Shown here in pieces: positions 1-7,400 of a stretch of 35,000 nt of DNA. The stretch covers positions 1 through 35,000 of the forward strand of contig NZ_JAPSKZ010000016.1 of the NCBI RefSeq assembly GCF_031181185.1, read 5' to 3'. The position numbers and the translations under genes were made by a program. Below the pieces are notes generated by a model. It was given only the letters and a program-made list of their open reading frames with translations. It searched no databases and was not told the origin of the DNA. This DNA comes from Phenylobacterium sp. (GTDB taxonomy: Bacteria; Pseudomonadota; Alphaproteobacteria; Caulobacterales; Caulobacteraceae). Each line of letters starts with the position of its first letter. Positions within the stretch are counted from its first letter, which is position 1.

Positions 1-1400
1 ACCGTCCGAGACGGTCCGGGCGACCGGCTGGAAGGCGGAGCGGGCGTAAAGTCCTCCACCGTCGCCGGCGACCACGGCTCGGCGTCCCACACGAAGCGGT
101 CGGCGCCCGCCCCGCCGAACAGCACGTCCGAGCCGCGGCTGGCCACGAGGGTGTCGGCGCCCGCTCCGCCTTCCAGCCGGTCGCCCGGACCGTCCGAGAC
201 GATCCGCACGCCGCCGGGGGAAGGCGGCGGCTCCTGCGGCGGCGGCGGCGGGGCTTCGCCGGCCTTGCCCTGCAGGCTTTGCCAGGTGAGGCCCGCCGCA
301 GGCGTTCCTTCGAGCTGCACGACGTAGTTGGCCCAGGCGCCGCCAGGACCGTCGGGATCGACCAGAACCTTGGTTCCGCCCGCGCCGTCGTCGAACAGGA
401 AGACGTAGCCGTCAGCCACCGGGTCGGCGCCCGAATAGCCGGCGCCCTTGAGCAGGGCTTGGACGTCCAGGCGATCCTCGCCGGCCGCGAAATCGGTCAC
501 GCGCGCCGGTGACCAGGGCTGGCCGGACCAGGCGAAGACGTCCGCGCCAGCGCCGCCGGTCAGCACGTCAGGCCCTTGGCTCGCGTTGAGCGTATCGGCG
601 CCCGCCCCGCCGATCAGGGCGTCGCCCGGACCCGACGAGTTGATTACCCGGCCGCCGTCGGCCGGAGCCTCGCCGCCCGCCCGCCAGGCCTCGAACAGCC
701 GGAAATAATCCGCGCCCGAAAGGCGGTAGCCCTCGGGCGAGAAGTGCAGCCCGTCGCCCAGCAGCGGATACGGGCGCGCATCGACGCTGTCGGCCGCGCC
801 GTCAGTCTGGTCGATCTCGGCCTGGGCGTAGCGGACCTCGTTAGCGTGGGGCGAGCTGGAGTTGACCCGGTAGAAGCCGATCCGGCCGCCGGGGTCCTCC
901 AGCCATTCCGCCCGGATGGCGGCGAACAGCTCCGGCAAGTTGGCGCGGTAGGCGCCGGCCGAGGCGGCGCTCTCGGCGTCTGTTTCACCCTGGCCCCAGA
1001 ACACCGCCTGCGGCCGCGTTCCGCCCGCCGCGGCCGCGGCCCGGTCGATCATCTGGGTGGTGGCGTCGAAAATCTCGTCCCGGCTGCGCGGCGACCAGTC
1101 GTACTTCCAGGCGCCGGTGTCGGGCTCCAGCGGCGCGCCGCCCCACGCCGACTTGACGATCCGCAGCACCTCGTCCGGATGGGCGGCGCGGAAGTCGATG
1201 GCGAACTGAACCTCCGGCCCCCAGGCTTCCGGCATCGGACCGAAGCCGGTGTTCACGCCGGGCTTCATCTGCTCCCAGGCCTGGGCCTTGTCGTTCCAGA
1301 TCAGCGTCAGCGGGTCGGGCGTCCAGGCTCCGGGCAGAGTGGACGCATTCATATAGGCGCCGCCGGTGTTCGACTGACCGGCGAAGACGACAAAGGCCAA
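1..1400 (-). CDS. SGNH-type carbohydrate esterase with RTX calcium-binding repeats (partial, 3' end beyond window)
   Basis: The frame opens with TTG at 1400, preceded at six bases by GGGGAG; a stop lies a little further upstream and no earlier ATG exists. The protein begins directly with FVVFAGQSNTGG, the nucleophile block of the sialate O-acetylesterase-like (SASA/CE6) SGNH fold. FWGQGETDA and the D-x-x-H block DGLHFSPEGY follow, so residues 1 to about 235 look like a complete esterase deacylating a glycan. Two RTX blocks follow (GGAGADTL...LTGGAGADVF near residues 250-285, GGAGADTL...LFGGAGADRF near 395-433), each followed by a W-x-x-x-PWSPA segment. No signal peptide is present; the RTX repeats imply type I secretion. 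After the second block the expected GEDRLDV does not appear. The frame instead reads through an inverted copy of upstream sequence (positions 10-46), so the last 15 or so codons are suspect. Confidence 0.8.
   Translation of the reverse strand, partial: MAFVVFAGQSNTGGAYMNASTLPGAWTPDPLTLIWNDKAQAWEQMKPGVNTGFGPMPEAWGPEVQFAIDFRAAHPDEVLRIVKSAWGGAPLEPDTGAWKYDWSPRSRDEIFDATTQMIDRAAAAAGGTRPQAVFWGQGETDAESAASAGAYRANLPELFAAIRAEWLEDPGGRIGFYRVNSSSPHANEVRYAQAEIDQTDGAADSVDARPYPLLGDGLHFSPEGYRLSGADYFRLFEAWRAGGEAPADGGRVINSSGPGDALIGGAGADTLNASQGPDVLTGGAGADVFAWSGQPWSPARVTDFAAGEDRLDVQALLKGAGYSGADPVADGYVFLFDDGAGGTKVLVDPDGPGGAWANYVVQLEGTPAAGLTWQSLQGKAGEAPPPPPQEPPPSPGGVRIVSDGPGDRLEGGAGADTLVASRGSDVLFGGAGADRFVWDAEPWSPATVEDFTPAPPSSRSPGPSRT
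10..194. repeat. 37-bp perfect inverted repeat at window edge (arms 10-46 and 158-194)
   Basis: Positions 10-46 are an exact reverse complement of 158-194, separated by 111 bases. In addition, positions 1-12 repeat 189-200 in direct orientation, so the first bases form a small hairpin. The 158-194 arm encodes the RTX motif DGPGDRLEGGAGA on the minus strand; the 10-46 arm carries that same coding strand on the plus strand, antisense to the gene. RTX genes have direct repeats, not inverted ones. This looks like a fold-back join, either an assembly or library artefact at a contig end or a genuine small inversion. Confidence 0.9.
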
Positions 1401-1477
1401 GGCTAGCTCCCCAAGTGCTCCGAGAGTGTCGGACGCGAGACTCGGGAGGCCGGCTCAAAGTTCCGCTTGATGGCGCG

Positions 1478-2929
1478 CTATCGCCGCCGCCGCACCCCGC
1501 CGAGGACGCCGCGCATGATCTCGCGGCCGATCTGGTTGCCGATGGTGCGCAGCATGGAGGTGGCGAAGGCCTTGCCCATCGTCTCGAGTTCCGAAGGCTT
1601 CTCCCGGGGCGCGGGCCGCGCCTTCTCCGCTTTGGGCTCGGGCGTCGCGGCGGTCTCGACCGTCTTGCGCTGCAGGATCTCGTAGGCGCTTTCGCGGTCC
1701 TTGGCCTGATCGTAGAGGCCGCGCACAGGGCTCTGGGCCATGACCTGCGCCCGCTCGGCCGGGGCGAGCGGCCCCAGCCGCGAGGCCGGCGGGCGGATCA
1801 GGGTCTTCTGCACCACCGTCGGCGCGCCCTTCTCGTCCAGCACCGAAACCAGGGCCTCGCCGACGCCCAGCGCCTGGATGGTCTCGGCGGTGTCGAAGGC
1901 CGGGTTCGTGCGGAAGCTCTGCGAGGCCGCCTTCAGACCTTTCTGCTCGACCGGCGTGTAGGCGCGGAGCGCGTGCTGGATGCGGTTGCCCAGCTGGCCC
2001 AGCACCGCGTCGGGGATGTCGGCCGGGTTCTGGGTGACGAAATAGACGCCGACGCCCTTCGAGCGGATCAGGCGGACGACCTGCTCCACCTTCTCCAGCA
2101 GGGCGGACGGCGCGTCACGGAACAGGAGGTGGGCCTCGTCGAAGAAGAAGGCCAGGCGCGGCTTCTCGGGATCGCCGACCTCGGGCAGCTCCTCGAACAG
2201 CTCGGACAAGAGCCAGAGCAGGAAGGTGGCGTAGAGCCTTGGGTTCGAGATCAGCCGCTCGCCCGACAGGATGTTGACGTAGCCGCGGCCCGAGGCGTCG
2301 GTGCGCATCAGGTCGGACAGCTGCAGCGCCGGCTCACCAAACAGGTTGGCGCCGCCCTGGTCCTCCAGCATCAGGAGCTTGCGCTGGATGGTGGCGACGG
2401 TCGCGCCGGAGATGTTGCCGTAGCGGGCCGACAGCGCCTTGGCGTTCTCGGAGGCGTAGTTCAGGGCCGCCTGGAGGTCCTTGAGGTCCAGCAGCAGCAG
2501 GCCTTCCTCGTCGGCGGCGCGGAACACCACCGTCAGCACGCCCTCCTGCACGTCGTTCAGTTCGAGCATGCGCGCCAGCAGCAGCGGGCCCATCTCGGAC
2601 ACCGTGGTGCGGACCGGATGGCCCGCCTCGCCGAACAGGTCCCAGAAGACCACCGGGGCGGCCTGGGGATTAAGCGCGAGCTTCATGGACTCCGCGCGGG
2701 CCAGCATCTTCTCGTTCGGCTGGCCTGGGGCGGCGATCCCCGAAAGGTCGCCCTTCACGTCGGCGCCGAAGACCGGCACGCCGGCGTCCGAGAGCCCCTG
2801 GGCCAGGACCTGCAGCGTCACGGTCTTGCCGGTGCCGGTGGCGCCCGCCACCACCCCGTGCCGGTTCGCGCGGTCCAGCCGCAGGAGCTGCGGTTGGTCC
2901 GAGAACCCGATCAGGACGCCGTCGGTCAT
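1478..2929 (-). CDS. HerA-like ATPase, DUF853 family (YjgR-like)
   Basis: 483 residues from the ATG at 2929; a longer in-frame extension towards 3199 lacks family similarity. Walker A GATGTGKT lies at residues 29-36 and Walker B FFFDEAHLLF at about 258-267, followed by a sensor-like segment VGVYFVTQNP. This is the DUF853/HerA C-terminal family, related to the hexameric HerA/FtsK translocases. The E. coli homologue YjgR has no firmly established role; DNA translocation or helicase activity is inferred from the family. The C-terminal 60 residues are Pro/Lys/Glu-rich then basic (GVRRRR), possibly for nucleic-acid contact. The start faces the AI-2E-type permease across 196 bases containing a GTTC-N7-GTTC SOS-box match. 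The RTX esterase follows on the same strand after 77 bases. Confidence 0.85.
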   Translation of the reverse strand: MTDGVLIGFSDQPQLLRLDRANRHGVVAGATGTGKTVTLQVLAQGLSDAGVPVFGADVKGDLSGIAAPGQPNEKMLARAESMKLALNPQAAPVVFWDLFGEAGHPVRTTVSEMGPLLLARMLELNDVQEGVLTVVFRAADEEGLLLLDLKDLQAALNYASENAKALSARYGNISGATVATIQRKLLMLEDQGGANLFGEPALQLSDLMRTDASGRGYVNILSGERLISNPRLYATFLLWLLSELFEELPEVGDPEKPRLAFFFDEAHLLFRDAPSALLEKVEQVVRLIRSKGVGVYFVTQNPADIPDAVLGQLGNRIQHALRAYTPVEQKGLKAASQSFRTNPAFDTAETIQALGVGEALVSVLDEKGAPTVVQKTLIRPPASRLGPLAPAERAQVMAQSPVRGLYDQAKDRESAYEILQRKTVETAATPEPKAEKARPAPREKPSELETMGKAFATSMLRTIGNQIGREIMRGVLGGVRRRR

Positions 2930-3001
2930 GGGCGCTTGCTCCGTGCGAGGTGGCTGGGCCGGCAAGCTAGCGTGGGGCGGCGGCGCGGGGCTAGCCCCGG
3001 C

Positions 3002-3016
3002 GAACACCGAACGAAC
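3002..3016 (-). promoter_or_regulatory. Candidate LexA (SOS) box, GTTC-N7-GTTC
   Basis: On the minus strand the sequence reads GTTCGTTCGGTGTTC, matching the direct-repeat LexA box GTTC-N7-GTTC known from Caulobacter and other alphaproteobacteria. It lies 73-87 bases upstream of the HerA-like ATPase start and about 110 upstream of the divergent permease. Eight fixed bases in either orientation are expected about once in a window of this size by chance, though rarely within its small intergenic fraction, so placement is the main argument. Confidence 0.4.
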
Positions 3017-3125
3017 GTTGCAGAAATCTGCGCCGCGCAGGGCAAAATCGCTCCCACTTTGCGGCAAAGCCGGGTAGAGCAGACCCGCATTGACGGCGGC
3101 GCCTTGGCCGCAGACAGTCCGAGCC

Positions 3126-4247
3126 ATGCCAGCCCCCGCCGCCGACCCGGTCTCGCGCAACGCTCTGGTGATCCTTGCGGCGATTGCAGGCGGGGCCACC
3201 CTCTACTGGCTCTCCGAGATCCTGACGCCGCTGGCGCTCGCCATGTTCCTGGCGGTGATGATCGACGGCTTCGCCCGGGTGCTGCAGGCGCGGCTGCCGG
3301 GCGTCGGCCGTCGGGCCGCAACGCCGCTGGCTGTGATCCTCTCGATGGCGATCTTCGGCGGCGCGGCGTTCTTCGTCGCCGACAACGCCGCCAGCTTCGC
3401 GAACCAGCTGGTCACCTATACGCCGCGCCTGAACGGGCTGATCGCCCGCATCGCCGGGCTGATCGGCGTGGACGTACCGCCGACGGTAACCCAGCTGGTC
3501 CAGCAGCTGAATCCGACGCGTTACCTGGGCCAGGTGGCCCGCGGCCTGCAGGACTTCCTGTCGACGGCCGCCTTCGTGCTGATCTACCTGGGCTTCATCA
3601 TCGCCTCGCGGCACGGATGGGAGCGCAAGGCGGTCAGCCTGTTCCCCAACCGCGATGAGCGGCAGGAAGCGGTGGCCGCCTTCCTGCGCATCCGGAACGG
3701 CGTCGAGCAGTACCTGTGGGTGCAGACGGTCACCGGGCTGATGATCGCGGCGGCGTCGTGGGTGGCCATGGCGGTGGTCGGCCTCGACAACGCGCTCTTC
3801 TGGGCGATCCTGATCTTCATCGCCTCGTACATCCCGATCGTCGGGGGGATCGTCGGGGTGGCGCTGCCGCCGATCTTCGCCCTCGTGCAGTTCACGACGC
3901 TCTGGCAGGCGATCGTGCTGCTGGGCGTCCTGCAGGCCGTGACCATGTTCGTCGGCAACGTCGTCCAGCCCCGGATGCAGAGCCGCAGCCTGAACATGGA
4001 CCCGATCGTGCTCTTGCTGGCGCTCGCCTTCTGGAGCGTGGTCTGGGGCCTGACCGGCGCCTTCCTGTCGACGCCGCTGACCGTCATGACCATGGTGATC
4101 CTGGCCCAGTTCAAGGGCACCCGCTGGATCGCCGTGCTGCTGTCGGACGACGGCAATCCCGACCAGCTGCGCAACAAGCATCCCCATGAAACCCCTGACG
4201 CCGGCGTCTCGCACGAGCCCGCCGGACGCCGTTCCAAACGTTCTTGA
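3126..4247 (+). CDS. AI-2E family (PerM-type) transporter/permease
   Basis: 373 residues from the ATG at 3126; an in-frame TTG at 3090 would add 12 residues without obvious membrane content. The architecture is that of the AI-2E/PerM family: hydrophobic pairs near the N terminus (ALVILAAIAGGATLYWL, LALAMFLAVMIDGF), a hydrophilic central helix region with LVQQLNPTRYL, then a run of membrane segments. The PIVGGIVGVALPPIFAL and VGNVVQPRMQSRSLNMDPIVLLLALAFW blocks are typical of the family signature. Substrates of this family vary (autoinducer-2 export, Na+/H+ exchange, small-molecule efflux), so none is assigned. The C terminus is hydrophilic. The gene is divergent from the HerA-like gene and precedes the glutamate dehydrogenase by 207 bases. 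Confidence 0.85.
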   Translation: MPAPAADPVSRNALVILAAIAGGATLYWLSEILTPLALAMFLAVMIDGFARVLQARLPGVGRRAATPLAVILSMAIFGGAAFFVADNAASFANQLVTYTPRLNGLIARIAGLIGVDVPPTVTQLVQQLNPTRYLGQVARGLQDFLSTAAFVLIYLGFIIASRHGWERKAVSLFPNRDERQEAVAAFLRIRNGVEQYLWVQTVTGLMIAAASWVAMAVVGLDNALFWAILIFIASYIPIVGGIVGVALPPIFALVQFTTLWQAIVLLGVLQAVTMFVGNVVQPRMQSRSLNMDPIVLLLALAFWSVVWGLTGAFLSTPLTVMTMVILAQFKGTRWIAVLLSDDGNPDQLRNKHPHETPDAGVSHEPAGRRSKRS

Positions 4248-4263
4248 GAACAGGGCCTTAAAC

Positions 4264-4286
4264 TTGACCGCGTGCTTCCTATCTAA
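4264..4286 (+). promoter_or_regulatory. Possible promoter for glutamate dehydrogenase
   Basis: TTGACC at 4264-4269 is followed after 10 bases by TATCTA at 4280-4285. Caulobacter housekeeping promoters use a TTGAC-type element with a shorter spacer than E. coli, so this is plausible, but the -10 region matches only partly. Confidence 0.3.
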
Positions 4287-4290
4287 GGTG

Positions 4291-4417
4291 AGCCGGACCG
4301 CTACGTCGTCCGGCTGGTGCGTCCGCTCCCCAACCCCGCGGGCGCAGCGAGCACCCCGCGTTCCGTCGCCCCCCCACGGCGGAACCACGCGCCGCCGGAC
4401 ACTCTCCTCCGGCGGCG
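4291..4417 (+). promoter_or_regulatory. Structured leader with two perfect hairpins upstream of glutamate dehydrogenase
   Basis: Hairpin 1 is AGCCGGAC (4291-4298) with GTCCGGCT (4308-4315), 8 bp and a 9-base loop. Hairpin 2 is CGCCGCCGGA (4390-4399) with TCCGGCGGCG (4408-4417), 10 bp and an 8-base loop, ending 37 bases before the start codon. Neither is followed by a T-run, so intrinsic termination is unlikely. No known riboswitch consensus was recognised. Confidence 0.45.
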
Positions 4418-4454
4418 TTCTCGCGTCGGCCCTTCGCCTGGAAGGAGCCGCCCG

Positions 4455-7400
4455 ATGAGCCGCCCCGCCAAACCCGCTGCCCTGGTCCGCGCCGTCGTCG
4501 CCGAACTGGACGGCGATTCCGCCAAGGGTCCGGCCAAGGCGTTCGCCACCCAGGCCGCCGCCGATGCGGCCGCCGACGAGCTGCCGGAACTCTCCACCGC
4601 CGAACTGGCCCGCAACCTCGCCGACTTCTGGCGCTTCGCCGAGCGCCGGCGGGGCCGCGGCCCGCAGATGCGCATCGCGCCCGTCGAAGGCGTGAACGCC
4701 GGCGGCCTCGATCGGCTCGAGATCGTGCAGGACGACGCGCCGTTCCTGGTGGACAGCGTCATGGGCGAGATCGCCGACCAGGGCCTGTCGGTCCGCGCCA
4801 TGTTCCACCCCATCGTCACCGTCCAGCGCGACCGCGCGGGCCTGCGCGGCGAGACGGGGACGCCGCGCCGGGAGTCGATGATCCAGGTCGTGCTGGAGCC
4901 CATCGGCGCCGACCGCGAGCAGATGCTGCTGAAGGGCGTGGAGGCCACGCTGAAGGACGTCCGGGCCGCCGTCGACGACTTCCCGGCCATGCTCGCCCTG
5001 ATGGGCAAGACCCTGAAGGAGCTGGAGGCCTCGGGCCGCGCCAGCGAGGAGGAACTCGCGTTCCTCACCTGGCTGCACGCCGAGCACTTCGTGTTCTTGG
5101 GCGCCCGGGTCTACGAGTACCCGCGGACCAAGTCCGGGGACTACGCGCCCGAGGAGCCGCTGTACCAGCCCACCGACGGCCTGGGCGTGCTGCGCGACCC
5201 CGGGCGCACCGTCCTGCGCCGGGCCAACGAGCCTGCCATCCTGATGGGCCAGGTTAAGGACCGGCTGGTCTCGGATCCGCCGCTCACCGTCGCCAAGTCG
5301 AACGTGAAGAGCCTCGTCCACCGGCGCGGCTACATGGATTACGTCGGCGTGAAGCGCTACGGCGCCGACGGCCGGCCTACGGGCGAGGTCCGCTTCGTGG
5401 GCCTGTTCACCGCCGAGGCCTACGACCAGCCGGCCAGCGCCGTGCCGCTGATCCGCGAGAAGGTCGCCCGCGTGCTGGAGCGCGCCGGGGCCGCGCCCGG
5501 CAGCCACAACGAAAAGCGCCTGAAGAACATCGTCGAGAACCACCCGCGCGACGAGCTCTTCCAGTCCAGCGAGGACGAGCTCTTGTCGCTGGCGCTGGGC
5601 ATCCTGCACCTCTACGACCGGCCGCGGGTGCGGGTGTTCGAACGGCGTGACCCGTTCGACCGCTTCGCCTCGGTGCTGCTGTACGTGCCGCGCGACCGCT
5701 ACGATTCCGACATCCGCAAGCGGGCCGGCGAAATCCTGGCGGAGGCCTACGGCGGCCGCGTCTCGGCCTTCTACCCCAGCTTCTCCGAGACCCCGCTGGC
5801 GCGGGTGCACTACATCATCGGCTTCACGCCCGGTCAGCATCCCTGGCCCGACCTGCGCCAGGTGGAGGCCCAGATCGCCGAGGCGGCGCGCACCTGGGAG
5901 GACCGCTTCGAGGCCGCGGTGCGGGCGAGCGGCCGCGAACCCGAAGAGGTGATGGCCACCGTCGCCGCCTATCGCGAGGCTTTCCCCGCCGGGTACCGCG
6001 ACCGCTTCGACCCGGCCGAGGCCCTGCACGACGTCGCGACGATCGAGGGCTTCGAGCCCGGCCAGCCGATCCGCGTGCGCGCCTACCGCACCGCGTCGGA
6101 CAGCGCCCTGCAGTTCCGCTTCAAGCTGTACCGCTGCGGCGAGCCCGCGCACCTCGCCGACGTCCTGCCGATCCTGGAGAGCATGGGGCTGAAGGCGATC
6201 GCCGAGGCCGGATTCCCGATCGCCCGTGAAGGCAAGCCGCCCGTGTGGGTGCACGACTTCGAGCTGGAGGACCCCCGCGGCGCCAACCTCGTCTTCGCCG
6301 AGGTGAAGGAGGCCTTCGAGGCCGCCGTCGTCGCCGTCTGGACCGGCCAGACCGAGAACGACGGCTTCAACCGCCTGGTGCTCGAGCTGTCGATCCCCTG
6401 GCGCGACGCCGCGCTCGTCCGGGCGCTCGCCCGTTATCGCCAGCAGTCCGGGCTGGACCCCAGTCAGCGCGTGCAGGAGCAGGCGCTGTCGAACCATCCG
6501 GCGGTCGCCCGCCTGATCCTGGACCTGTTCCGCATCCGCTTCGATCCTGCGATCGCCGCCAGCGCGGCCGAGCGCAAGCGCCAGGGCGACGCCGTGATGG
6601 GCGAGATCGTCGAGGCTCTGCAGGCGGTGGAAAGCCTGGACGACGACCGCGTCCTTCGCCGCCTGGCCCTGCTGGTGCAGGCGATCCAGCGGACGAACTT
6701 CTACCAGCCCGGCCCCGACGGGCAGCCGAAGCCCTACATCTCGTTCAAGGTCGCGAGCGGCGAACTGGCCGACCTGCCGGCGCCGAAGCCCTTCCGCGAG
6801 ATCTTCGTCTGGTCGACGGCCGTCGAGGGCGTGCACCTGCGCTTCGGCCCGGTCGCCCGGGGCGGCCTGCGATGGTCCGACCGCCGCGACGACTTCCGCA
6901 CTGAGGTGCTCGGCCTCGTGAAGGCTCAGCAGGTGAAAAACGCCGTCATCGTGCCGGTGGGCTCGAAGGGCGGGTTCTATCCCAAGCAATTGCCGAAGGG
7001 CGGGGCGCCCGACGCCGTGCGCGCTGAGGCGATCCGCGCCTACAAGACCTTCCTGTTCGGGCTGCTGGACGTCACCGACAACCTGACTCCCGACGGCAAG
7101 GTCCAGCATCCCGCCAACGTGGTGGTTCACGACGGCGACGACCCGTACCTGGTGGTGGCCGCCGACAAGGGCACCGCCACCTTCTCCGACATCGCCAACG
7201 GGGTGGCCGAGAGCTACGGCTTCTGGCTGGGCGACGCCTTCGCCTCGGGCGGCTCGGCCGGCTACGACCACAAGGTCATGGGCATCACCGCCCGCGGCGC
7301 CTGGGAGGCGGTGAAGCGCCACTTCCGCGAACTGGGCAAGGACATCCAGTCCGAACCGTTCACGGTGGTGGGCTGCGGCGACATGTCGGGCGACGTGTTC

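Noticed and set aside
1415..3658. Plus-strand open frame of about 750 codons
   Set aside because: It is antisense to the HerA-like gene and out of frame with the permease; low-complexity shadow translation only.
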